Origin: CAIMUS01 sp963708455
Lineage (GTDB): Bacteria; Pseudomonadota; Gammaproteobacteria; Competibacterales; Competibacteraceae
NCBI GenBank assembly: GCA_963708455.1
Contig: CAVPSQ010000001.1
Location: forward strand, 151,239 to 215,238
DNA: 64,000 nucleotides
Reading direction: 5' to 3'
Every line of letters begins with the position of its first letter. The stretch's first letter is position 1. Under the pieces are notes generated by a model, which did not search any database, was not told the DNA's origin, and saw only the letters and a list, made by a program, of their open reading frames with translations. Positions 1 through 7,451 of the stretch are shown piece after piece. The translations under genes were made by a program, and so were the position numbers.

Positions 1-1
1 C

Positions 2-931
2 CGCTTCGACGCCACCACCCGGATCGACGGGACCCAGCTGAAGGAGGTCCTCTGGCGGCTCGTCTCGGCGTATCCTGACAAGTACCTGATCGCCGAGCAT
101 CTGCCCGATCATCCGTGGATCACGACGACTGGCAATTTCCGTGCGACGTGGAGCGCCCGCTCGCACCATGAATTCCAGCGGGCGGCCGCCGGGAACGATC
201 CCGTCAACAAGGTGGCGGGCATCCTCGGCTGGGACGGGTATGATCACGCCTGGAACCTGGTGAAATACGCGCTGGGTTCCCAAGACGACGTCGGCGACCA
301 GAACAACGGCAACGCCGAAGACGGCTTGACCAACTGGGACACGCGGCACCGCTACTTCACGGATCTGTTCGGCGGCCGAGATAACTGGACCGCGCGGGCC
401 AAGGCCCGGATGGGCTGGGCGTTGACGGCCACCATGCCGGGCACGCCCATGATGTTCATGGGCACGGAGTTCCACTTCAACCCGCCCTGGGGGTACTGGC
501 ATGACGGGAAGGATATCAACGGTGACCACCGCCTCGACTGGTCATACGCAGCCGACGCGACGGCCATGCCGATGCGCGGCCTGGTGGCGGCGATCAACGC
601 CGTGCGACGGAACAACCCGGCGCTGAGAAGCGATACCCTGAGCATCTCCCATAAAGACTACACGAATAACGTGATCGCCTTTAAGCGTTGGGACGGCAGC
701 AATGTGATCCTGACGGTGGTTAACTTGGGCGCCACCAATTTCACCAACCATAGCTATGGGGTGGCGGTTGACTCGAACGGACAGTGGACCCAGCAGTTCT
801 GCAGCCAGGATGCGGCGTTCGGTGGCTGGGATGGCGCCGGCAATGCCTTCTACGAGCCCTGGACGCAGGGTGACGGCAAAATCTACATCAATTTGCCCCA
901 ATACAGCGTCTTGGTGTTCAAGCTGAAATAA
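2..931 (+). CDS. GH13 alpha-amylase / branching-enzyme family protein, 5' truncated by window edge
   Basis: This is the C-terminal ~309 residues of a glycoside hydrolase family 13 enzyme acting on alpha-glucans. Frame 2 is open from the first base. It starts at RFDATTRI, the strand-4 motif carrying the nucleophile Asp, followed by AEHLPDHPW with the acid/base Glu. SQDDVGD sits where branching enzymes have an SHDE-type motif, and FMGTEF follows. A beta-sandwich C-domain ends at YSVLVFKLK. The motifs fit a glycogen branching enzyme or related GH13 better than a secreted amylase, but the N-terminal domains lie outside the window, so the exact activity is open. A strong hairpin follows the stop codon. 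Confidence 0.85.
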   Translation, partial: RFDATTRIDGTQLKEVLWRLVSAYPDKYLIAEHLPDHPWITTTGNFRATWSARSHHEFQRAAAGNDPVNKVAGILGWDGYDHAWNLVKYALGSQDDVGDQNNGNAEDGLTNWDTRHRYFTDLFGGRDNWTARAKARMGWALTATMPGTPMMFMGTEFHFNPPWGYWHDGKDINGDHRLDWSYAADATAMPMRGLVAAINAVRRNNPALRSDTLSISHKDYTNNVIAFKRWDGSNVILTVVNLGATNFTNHSYGVAVDSNGQWTQQFCSQDAAFGGWDGAGNAFYEPWTQGDGKIYINLPQYSVLVFKLK

Positions 932-976
932 CGGACCGTAGCGCCGCTGCCTGGAGCGGCTCAATAGGGCTCAATA

Positions 977-1017
977 GGGGACCGTGCGGTGCGGCAATGC
1001 CGAGTCGCACGGTCCCC
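977..1017. terminator. Hairpin after the GH13 gene
   Basis: Perfect 12-bp arms (977-988 GGGGACCGTGCG and 1006-1017) enclose a smaller inner stem (CGGC-AAT-GCCG). It starts 46 bp after the GH13 stop, between convergent genes. There is no clear T-run, so it may act as a bidirectional or Rho-assisted terminator. Confidence 0.5.
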
Positions 1018-1033
1018 TAATTTCCTCCGTATG

Positions 1034-1802
1034 CTATTTTGATACGGAGGGCAGGGAGTAACCTTCCCTGGAAAGATACAGGAGGGTGGTAAAACTTCTG
1101 TCGTCACGGGCGGACGTCTGGCTATACGCCTTGGTTTGCCATCCCAGCGAGGGAAAAATCTCGCCCATAAACCGGTCACGGCTCTCCTCATCACGATGCC
1201 GTACTTCCAATCGACACAGGGTCGTGGCGCATACCAGATTGGCCAGTGTGGTCCCGCTAAGGGCGTCGTTATTCAAGACGTGGGTGATGTGGTCTACTGC
1301 CTGGGGACTCCAGCGCGGATCCGTGGCTTGTGCGGTGAACTCCGTCTCCAGCGTCGTGATCCGTTCCTGGACCGCGGCCCGCTCCACGGCGAGCGCGTCG
1401 TTGTCCGCCTCGGGAACCGCGTCTCCTATCCTATCAACTGCCAAACTGACGCCCGGCAGCGTCTCCTTTTCACTTAACCGGTCCCACCGTTCCATCAAGG
1501 TGTGATGCTGCTCGGCGAGCATTCTGAACTTGCTGCTCAAGCCGGGCAATTCGGGCCTCGAGCGGAGCAAGGCGTGTCTGTACCAGATGCCTCTCGCGGT
1601 CGGCGGTGACCGGCTCGGATACCAGGGAGTCGGTCGCGGCGGGCGGGGGTGACGCCCGGGCGTCTCCCGCAACGGCGACGACGGCGCCCTGCGCCCCCTC
1701 ACCGAGGGGGGGTGATGGCTCTCGGCCCCCCTCACGCACGACGCCCAACCCCAGCAGGGCAAGCACGAGCACGCCGACACTCCCGTAACACCACCGGCTC
1801 AT
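1034..1802 (-). pseudogene. Membrane-anchored coiled-coil hypothetical protein, frameshifted
   Basis: Two overlapping minus-strand frames make one protein of about 255 residues. The first (from ATG at 1802) gives an N-terminal membrane segment (GVLVLALLGLGVV), a Pro-rich linker and a heptad-like stretch (LEARIARLEQQVQ). Near 1525-1535 the reading moves to the other frame, which continues with KFRMLAEQHHTLMERWDRL and a compact C-terminus (residues from about LVCATTLCRLEV to SYSLPSV). The reconstructed length is 3n+1, so a single base is in excess. The family is not recognised. It looks like an inner-membrane-anchored periplasmic coiled-coil protein. The break could be a consensus error. Confidence 0.5.
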
Positions 1803-1845
1803 GCCCTGCGCTTCCGGGGGGATCCCGCGTTGACGCGGTAAGTCA

Positions 1846-2364
1846 TCAATCTTCGCCCACGTTTTCGGTGACCCGATAGGAGACTACGCCCGACCGATTC
1901 CCATTGTTCGTGCGTGGAATCCGGCAATCAAAATAGTAATACCCCCCCGCCACACTCGTGACCGTATTCGCGTCGCCGGCGCCAAACGTGAGTGTAACCG
2001 TTCCTGGCGTGCCGCTGGTGGTCCGCGACTCGCTGTCGTAGAAGGCGCCGGTGTTGGTTCTTGAATAGAGCGTGCACGTCACCTCCGAGTCAGGGGTGTT
2101 GTCAATCACGATGACCTGCGCATATTCGATCGACCCGGCGGCATAACTATCTCGGACGATCGGGCAGGTCCAGGATTGATTATCACTGCTGCTCGTATTG
2201 AACATCGATCCGGACGAGTTCCGCGCAATCAGGTTGAGATTAGATGACGATTGGCATAAAGCGCCTGGATACATCTTATCATCCTCACTGGCCATAGCGG
2301 ATGGCTGAAAGAGGATGAGCGCTAGTGCTAGTCCAACGAGTGGATAACGTGTAACTATCTTCAT
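1846..2364 (-). CDS. Small secreted hypothetical protein
   Basis: The protein has 172 residues with a classical signal peptide (MKIVTRYPLVGLALALILF, cleavage near SAMA-SED). The mature part is Ser/Thr/Asn-rich with Cys residues at CQSS, CPIV, CTLY and CRIP that could form disulfides. Start is set at 2364 because AAGGAGA lies 7 nt upstream; an upstream in-frame ATG at 2394 lacks such a site. The family is not recognised; predicted location is periplasm or outside. Confidence 0.6.
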   Translation of the reverse strand: MKIVTRYPLVGLALALILFQPSAMASEDDKMYPGALCQSSSNLNLIARNSSGSMFNTSSSDNQSWTCPIVRDSYAAGSIEYAQVIVIDNTPDSEVTCTLYSRTNTGAFYDSESRTTSGTPGTVTLTFGAGDANTVTSVAGGYYYFDCRIPRTNNGNRSGVVSYRVTENVGED

Positions 2365-2601
2365 GGTAATTCTCCTTAAATGGGTTTTAATCATGCAAAT
2401 TCAGGGCTAACCTGGATGAAGGGAGTTGAACCCAATCCACTGATGGCCGAAGCGGTGGGGTGAGCTACCAATCCAACACTTGGGGAGATATGCGGTGGAT
2501 TGAGAATTACAGTTAAACGCTTTATGAGTTCTTTGGCAAGCACTATCGTGAGCAGTTAGGGGTGTTTACTGTCAGCGCTTCAGCAGGAGTTCCACACAGC
2601 C

Positions 2602-2649
2602 AGCGTAGCCCGGATGGAGCGGAGCTTGCAGAGCGCAATCCGGGTTCCT
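2602..2649 (+). repeat. REP-like extragenic repeat, family A, copy 1
   Basis: The motif runs AGCGTAGCCCGGATGGAG, CGGAGCTTGC, GAGCGCAATCCGGGTTCC. Related copies lie at 7302-7351 (opposite strand), 8898-8950 (opposite strand) and 53090-53138. All are outside genes. The CCCGGAT and ATCCGGG ends are complementary, so the unit can fold. Confidence 0.6.
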
Positions 2650-2681
2650 TCTGGGGAGTGCAGCACGGGAACAGTAGTCGA

Positions 2682-2876
2682 AAACAGCCTTTCCTGCTCG
2701 ACGCTGTCCTTGGCGGCGGTCATAGGCTTATCTCGACCTCGGCGGGGAGGTGGCGACGATCGCGGACAGGGCGATCATTTTGTCCAATGTTGCTGCCGTG
2801 CTAGTCTAGGCAAAACAAGGGGTTACGGGTGGTAGCCCGGCCAACAGTAGACACTTGAACTCAAATTGTCCAATCT
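2682..2876 (+). repeat. Left copy of a ~190-bp dispersed inverted repeat
   Basis: This stretch (AAAACAGCCTTTCCT to AACTCAAATTGTCCA) recurs in reverse complement at 9455-9655 with scattered differences. Shared parts include CGACGCTGTCCTTGG, CTTATCTCGACCTC, GGCAAAACAAGGGGTTACGG and GGCCAACAGTAGACACTT. It is probably the end of an old mobile element. No intact ORF was recognised in it. Confidence 0.6.
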
Positions 2877-2982
2877 TCCGCCCGGCTTCCGCTATTTCCT
2901 ACTGAATCACTCAGTTGATATTATTTTAGCCTGCGTTCTAATGACAACGCTTGATTATCTTTTCGTTACCTTGGAGGACATT

Positions 2983-3717
2983 ATGAAAAAATACTTCTTG
3001 ATAGCCGTCTTTGGTGTCACGATGTTTGGAGCAATTGAACAGGCTTGGGCCGTTACCATCAATCTCGACGCCGGTCCAGATAATTGGTCCATTCGGTCAA
3101 CTGATGTAGTTGTTTCCCGCACTAGTCCTAGTAATATTCTGACACCATCTATGTGGGTTTGCTCTCAAGTCGAAGCCGAAGCCGGGGCATGCGGAGACGC
3201 AACAAAAGGTCCTGATACTGCACAGTTCTTAAATAGTTTCTTTTTTAGCTCTCATACGAAACATGTTAATGGAGATTTTCATATCATCGCAGATGATCTG
3301 GTAGAGGTCGCTTTCAATAACAGATTTATCTTTGCCGCGAATTTTGAGGAGAACGGAGGCATCCCTCTGGAGTTCAGTATTAGTGATGATATAAATCATA
3401 ACATTAATCTCAATCTGATAAGCGGGAAGATGGTATCGCAAGGCGACTTTGATAAAGTCCTGAGCATAAATGGTGTGAACTCCATCAAGATTTTTGGTTT
3501 CGACGGCTATTTTGCGGATGACCCTCGAAAACCAGCGAGTTGTTCTGAGATTCGAAACATCCCGAACTCCAGCCGTCAGTGGTGTGTGACTAATAGGCTC
3601 AACAGTTATGTCTACGTCACAGGGGCTATTGAGACGACAGTTCCGGAACCGTCGACTATTATTCTTCTCGCCATTGGTCTCTCCGGGTTAACTGTCCTGC
3701 GTCGACTCTCGGCCTAG
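2983..3717 (+). CDS. PEP-CTERM sorting-domain protein
   Basis: The exported protein has 244 residues. The N-terminal signal peptide (MKKYFLIAVFGVTMFGAIEQAWA) is followed by a beta-rich, Cys-poor body. The C-terminus has the PEP-CTERM signal: VPEPSTI, a hydrophobic helix (IILLAIGLSGLTVL) and the basic end RRLSA. In bacteria with exosortase this signal directs processing at the membrane and is linked with exopolysaccharide and biofilm. Start at 2983 is fixed by GGAGG at 2973-2977; the longer frame from 2866 lacks a ribosome binding site. It is less GC-rich than its surroundings. No exosortase gene is in the window. Confidence 0.8.
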   Translation: MKKYFLIAVFGVTMFGAIEQAWAVTINLDAGPDNWSIRSTDVVVSRTSPSNILTPSMWVCSQVEAEAGACGDATKGPDTAQFLNSFFFSSHTKHVNGDFHIIADDLVEVAFNNRFIFAANFEENGGIPLEFSISDDINHNINLNLISGKMVSQGDFDKVLSINGVNSIKIFGFDGYFADDPRKPASCSEIRNIPNSSRQWCVTNRLNSYVYVTGAIETTVPEPSTIILLAIGLSGLTVLRRLSA

Positions 3718-3920
3718 AGAACGCGGCAAATAGTTGGTATGCGTGGCCCAGAACTGCCCGTATTCCGCAAGCTTCAATGGGCTGCACTGTTAAGTTTTCT
3801 GGTTCCAATGCGTAGACGGTTATGTAACGCTTTCCATAACCGTCCCATTGCTACTCAGACCATAAGTAGATGAGCGGCAATGATTTTGGTATCAAATTGG
3901 ATTCCTTGAGCAGGGAAATA

Positions 3921-4032
3921 GGGGACAGACCACGTTTTATTCTTGGCTCGGCCAACACACGTAACCGTTCACAATTATACGGGGTCTGTCCCCGATTGTT
4001 TTTCGCCGATTGTTTTTTGTGGTCTGTCCCCG
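3921..4032. repeat. GGGGACAGACCACG palindromic repeats, cluster 1
   Basis: GGGGACAGACCACG occurs at 3921-3934. Inverted versions follow at 3981-3994 (GGGGTCTGTCCCCG) and 4019-4032 (GTGGTCTGTCCCCG), with CGATTGTTTTT between them. This GGGGACAGACCACG motif belongs to extragenic palindromes often seen beside transposase genes. Another pair lies at 4857-4909. The rest of 3718-4111 holds no gene I can support. Confidence 0.55.
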
Positions 4033-4111
4033 ATTGTTTTTTAAATGGAGTAACTTTTGTTGCTAAGACGAGTTTCAGTAAATCATGGTATTCTCCTAGC
4101 TTGCGTTCGAG

Positions 4112-4513
4112 TTATAGCTTCAAATCCTGTAGTAAGCATTCGAATGCCTGTTGATAAGAATTATGACTATCCCAGTTAGAGAAATCTGGAATTTGATACT
4201 CCCGGATATCCTTGGCTAAGTCCTTTCCAATATCGGCGTCAAAGCACTTCCACTGCTTGATGGTATCGAAATCCATCAGGCGAATCGGAAATAATACTTT
4301 TGACTTCGCATGTACTTCGCGTTGCCGGGCTTCGGCAATTTCAGTCTTAACCCATTCGCTGTTTATACTGTGCTTTGAGAGCACCAGCAATAATCTGTCA
4401 CGACGCCAGATAGCTTCAGTAATTTGCTCATGAATCTTCTTACCTCCTTGAATATCTTTAGGTGCAAACCAACAATCTATACCATTTTCCTGGCTCTCTG
4501 GTAACTTGCGTTG
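4112..4513 (-). pseudogene. TIR-domain protein, 5' truncated fragment
   Basis: The minus frame is open for 133 residues with no ATG. It reads ESQENGIDCWFAPKDIQGGKKI, then LLLVLSKHSINSEWVKTEIAEA, LFPIRLMD, KCFDADIGKDLAKDIREYQIPDFSNW and ends in YQQAFECLLQDLKL. This is the C-terminal two thirds of a bacterial TIR domain of the type fused to pentapeptide repeats or used in NAD-cleaving defence proteins. The first beta strand and its N-terminal partner are missing. The remnant abuts an ISL3 transposase fragment, which suggests disruption by mobile elements. Confidence 0.65.
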
Positions 4514-4526
4514 CTAGTTACTGGCT

Positions 4527-4853
4527 TTAAGCTCTTGATAATTTAGCAAATTTTTCATAGCCTGTCAGATCGATAAAGAGGCGCTGGAATAAGTGACCGA
4601 CATTGAAAATCCCATAGCAACGTCTTTTGATCACTTTGATTTTATTGTTCAACCCTTCTACAAATCCACTGTTCTTGCGTGCCACAAAATAATTTGTAAT
4701 CTCATCCAGCCGCTTACCTAACGTTGACAAGAAACTATTAAAACAAGTTAACTCACTCTCTTGGACCAACTGCTTCCACGCCTGTAAGCGTTGCTTCGCT
4801 TCCGCTTTAGTTAGGGGGAGTTCAAAAATACTCGTTAAAGCACCAGCAATGGA
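4527..4853 (-). pseudogene. ISL3-family transposase, C-terminal fragment
   Basis: The frame encodes about 108 residues, with SIAGALTSIFELPLTKAEAK and then the hallmark FVEGLNNKIKVIKRRCYGIFN followed by HLFQRLFIDLTGY. This is the C-terminal end of a DDE transposase of the ISL3 type, including the region of the last catalytic Glu (VEGLNNKIK). It is cut upstream exactly where the GGGGACAGACCACG palindrome begins. It is non-functional on its own. Confidence 0.7.
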
Positions 4854-4856
4854 ATA

Positions 4857-4909
4857 GGGGACAGACCACGTTTTCCGGCAAACGGAAATGATAACCGTGG
4901 TCTGTCCCC
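4857..4909. repeat. GGGGACAGACCACG palindrome, cluster 2
   Basis: GGGGACAGACCACG (4857-4870) faces its reverse complement CGTGGTCTGTCCCC (4896-4909) around a 25-nt loop. It is the same sequence as in 3921-4032, so the TIR and ISL3 remnants lie between two such palindromes. Confidence 0.6.
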
Positions 4910-4968
4910 GATTTCCCGCCCGATTTCCCGGTGCTCAACCTCGGCGGAGGTCAGGTGGCGGCGGTCGC

Positions 4969-5292
4969 TCACTCGGCGTGCGTGCGGTGAGCGTCCACGT
5001 AAGCCTTGAGAACGGCCTGCATCCGCGAGATATGCCCCTTGCCCTGGGCCTTGAAAAACTCGATGACGCCCCCCTCAAGACGAAGGTGCACATCCCGCCT
5101 AGCCTCCGGCAAGACCAGTTCCGCTCGCGTCCAGTCGGGGCGCACGTCGCGTTCGTCCTCGTCCTCGGCAAGCAGGCGCTCCAAAGCCTCATCCGTCAAG
5201 GCATCCGCCTTGTGCCAATCCGTGCGGCTCTCGGCGCGCCTGGCCTTAAGTTCCGCCGCTGAGTGCGTCCTGATATCTTCGCCTTTCTTCAT
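4969..5292 (-). CDS. brnA: BrnA-family antitoxin
   Basis: The antitoxin has 107 residues and partners the upstream BrnT. The N-terminal part (MKKGEDIRTHSAAELKARR) and the C-terminal VHLRLEGGVIEFFKAQGKGH followed by ISRMQAVLKAYVDA match the BrnA pattern, with a C-terminal ribbon-helix-helix-like DNA-binding region. The start at 5292 is supported by a GGAGGG-type site upstream. It overlaps the 3' end of brnT by 47 bp, so the two are co-translated. BrnA neutralises BrnT and usually represses its own promoter. Confidence 0.8.
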   Translation of the reverse strand: MKKGEDIRTHSAAELKARRAESRTDWHKADALTDEALERLLAEDEDERDVRPDWTRAELVLPEARRDVHLRLEGGVIEFFKAQGKGHISRMQAVLKAYVDAHRTHAE

Positions 5293-5524
5293 GTCGTGCC
5301 CTCCGAAAGGAGATAACCCTGATGGCGTCGCCACGTAGGGTGTAAACAACGGTGACGGCGCGGTCTTCCCAAGTGCCAATAGCAAGAAAGCGTGCTTCCT
5401 CGCCGCCCTGGGTCGAAGGGACAACAAGGTGCGCGCTCTCGAACACGGCCCAAGCATCCCAAAAGTCGAGGCCGTGCTTGACCAGATTGGAAAGCCGCTT
5501 CTGCTCGTCCCATTCAAACTGCAT
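5246..5524 (-). CDS. brnT: BrnT-family ribonuclease toxin
   Basis: The toxin has 92 residues and is a full-length BrnT (RelE-like fold). Family signatures are visible in order: MQFEWDEQKRLSNLVKHGLDF, then RFLAIGTWEDRAVTVVYTLRG, then IRVISFRRARHEERRRYQ. The basic C-terminal helix with Arg/His residues holds the RNase residues in this family. It is the first gene of a two-gene operon with brnA. A 6-bp inverted repeat sits just upstream of the start. Confidence 0.85.
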   Translation of the reverse strand: MQFEWDEQKRLSNLVKHGLDFWDAWAVFESAHLVVPSTQGGEEARFLAIGTWEDRAVTVVYTLRGDAIRVISFRRARHEERRRYQDALSGGT

Positions 5525-5532
5525 GGGTTATC

Positions 5533-5553
5533 TTGTACATGATTTGTGTACAA
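5533..5553 (-). promoter_or_regulatory. Candidate BrnA operator
   Basis: TTGTAC (5533-5538) and GTACAA (5548-5553) form an inverted repeat 8 nt upstream of the brnT start. The position fits autorepression of the brnTA promoter by BrnA. It is inferred from symmetry and position only. Confidence 0.4.
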
Positions 5554-5630
5554 AAGACAAGCGCACCCTTCCTGCAGACGCCAGCACATCGTTTTGTCTA
5601 CTGTTGGGGGCATCGGGGTGCGCCTAACCC

Positions 5631-7082
5631 CATTGGTCACAAGTTAAGGATTCTCTAAAAATGTCAAGGCCCATGAGCACAGGCCGGTTGCTGCTGGCGA
5701 GGGGGCTTACGGGAACGCTTCAGAATCCCTAAGAGTTTGGCGTTCGCGGCCAGGTAGACCACGACATCGGTGGCTTCGCCCCGGTGATAAGCTTGGGTAA
5801 AGAAATACAGACTGCGATAGACCATCTCCAGGGAAACCTTGGCAAAGGGCTGTTCCAGCGCTTCGGCTACCGCGTCGGTGAGGTCCACTAACACGGCATA
5901 GAGGAGCCAGGTCGCCCACAGTTGCAGCTCGACGGCGTTCTGGGCGCCACACCAGAAATAGGCCAGTCCCAGCAAGCGTTTCACGATCGCGTAGGCGTCC
6001 TCAATCCGCCAGCGTTGCTGGTAGAGGGCCACCACGTACTCGACAGGAAGGCGTTGCGGGTCGAGTTCGTTGGTCAGGTAGCGATACCACACCCCGTGGT
6101 AAAGAACCTCAATCAGGCGTACTTGTTGGCGATCGGCCCCGCGCCCGATCCAGACGAGCAGATCATGGACGGGGGCGCGGCGCTGCAGCGCCGTTTCGAG
6201 CTGATAAGCCAAGTTACTCTTGGCCCGGGTGATGAACGTGACCCGCGCTTGGGTCAGCTGCAGAAACACCGTGAAGTTGGTGTACCCCAAATCAAACAGG
6301 AGTAACGCCCCGGCCGGGAGCACCGCGAGAATCTGGGACCAACACCGCTGGTCATTGGCATTGGGATCGGATTCGTACCAGAGTTTCCACGGTAACCGCG
6401 AGGCCAGATCGAGCAAGGCGGTCATGCGGCCCGCTAGGGGGTGGGTGGTAAGCTCGCGCAGTAAGCCCACCTTCCGGATCAGGGCATCTAGCGTAGAACC
6501 ATCACAGATCAGGAGGCGGCGGTAGTGGGTACGGGCCCAGGCGATGACCGGCGGGACGGGACGCTGACGGGCTTGCCAGCGGGCCTGGAAGACGGGCAGG
6601 AGAGTGCACAACAGGCGTAAAAACAACTCGGCTGGGAGGGTGCGCAACCGTTGGTCGAGAGCCTGTTGACTGAGCTTCTGCAGAGGCGGGACCCAGAGCA
6701 GCGTTTCGGTGCGGATGACCCGCACCAACTCACTGACTCCACTGAACTGCCGCCAGATCAGACTGAGAACCAGGGCCACCATCACCGGCAAGGTGAGGAG
6801 GCGTTCGCGCAACCCCAACTGATGATAGTAGCGCACCAAGTCGAGGGTCGCCGGATGAATCACCTCGGTCAGCCGTGCTGTAAGCTGTTCATCGGACGGG
6901 GCGCTGAGCGGGCGTTTGGTCCGGTCGCGCTGGACCGCACGGGTGTGGCGCACGGAACTCGCTTTTTTCTTCGTGGTGGTGGACATGAGGGGACACCGTT
7001 ACTCAGAGAAATTATCCTACCACAGGGATCAGGTCAAACTAGGGCTTGACAAGGCGAGAAAAACCTTAACTTGTGACCAATG
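5631..7082 (-). mobile_element. Complete IS4-type insertion sequence
   Basis: The 1452-bp element has ~26-bp terminal inverted repeats (CATTGGTCACAAGTTAAGG at 5631-5649, its complement ending at 7082). It is flanked by a 9-bp direct repeat GCCTAACCC (5622-5630 and 7083-7091), a target-site duplication of a size typical for IS4 relatives. It contains one transposase gene and interrupts nothing recognisable; it lies just upstream of brnTA. Confidence 0.85.
5664..6986 (-). CDS. IS4-type DDE transposase
   Basis: The transposase has 440 residues and is intact. DDE residues are visible at LLICDGSTLDAL (first Asp), LLFDLGYTNF (second Asp) and YQQRWRIEDAYAIVKRLLGL (Glu in the Y-R-E-K-like motif). 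The basic N-terminus suits end binding. It is the only gene of the 5631-7082 element and appears functional. Confidence 0.88.
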   Translation of the reverse strand: MSTTTKKKASSVRHTRAVQRDRTKRPLSAPSDEQLTARLTEVIHPATLDLVRYYHQLGLRERLLTLPVMVALVLSLIWRQFSGVSELVRVIRTETLLWVPPLQKLSQQALDQRLRTLPAELFLRLLCTLLPVFQARWQARQRPVPPVIAWARTHYRRLLICDGSTLDALIRKVGLLRELTTHPLAGRMTALLDLASRLPWKLWYESDPNANDQRCWSQILAVLPAGALLLFDLGYTNFTVFLQLTQARVTFITRAKSNLAYQLETALQRRAPVHDLLVWIGRGADRQQVRLIEVLYHGVWYRYLTNELDPQRLPVEYVVALYQQRWRIEDAYAIVKRLLGLAYFWCGAQNAVELQLWATWLLYAVLVDLTDAVAEALEQPFAKVSLEMVYRSLYFFTQAYHRGEATDVVVYLAANAKLLGILKRSRKPPRQQQPACAHGP

Positions 7083-7301
7083 GCCTAACCCCTTGAATCT
7101 CAAGGGGAGCGCTTGCAAAGAGTAGACAAAAGAACTCATTATGTCTAATGTTTAATGTTTGTTATGTCGCGCTTCCCTTCCCTTGCCCACGGATTTTATG
7201 ATTAAATTATTTAGTTTTTATTGCGGCTATGTTGTGCTGCATATAGCCAAAGCGCTGGCGCTTCTGTCAGCGGATGGAGGGAGCCGCGTGGAAGGGATCA
7301 G

Positions 7302-7351
7302 GAGGAACCAGGATTGCGCTCCGCAAGCTCCGCTCCATCCAGGCTACGCTG
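7302..7351 (-). repeat. REP-like repeat, family A, copy 2
   Basis: AACCAGGATTGCGCTCC, GCAAGCTCCGCTCCATC, CAGGCTACGCTGGCT is the reverse complement of the 2602-2649 repeat with small changes. Stretch 7083-7451 otherwise holds no supported gene. A short motif TGTCTAATGTT also recurs around here (7145, inverted at 7440, and 8869). Confidence 0.6.
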
Positions 7352-7451
7352 GCTAAATGTACTCTGACCCCGTTTCTGCGGCTGACCCGGCTCCTTGACG
7401 CAGCGGCGGGCATCGGGAACCGGGGAGCGCGGGGCGGAAACATTAGACATA

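Noticed and set aside
2562..2835. Two short plus-strand ORFs
   Set aside because: They read through a REP-like repeat and the dispersed repeat, with no protein-like features.
3870..4154. 94-codon plus-strand ORF
   Set aside because: It reads through repeated GGGGTCTGTCCCCG palindromes; not a gene.
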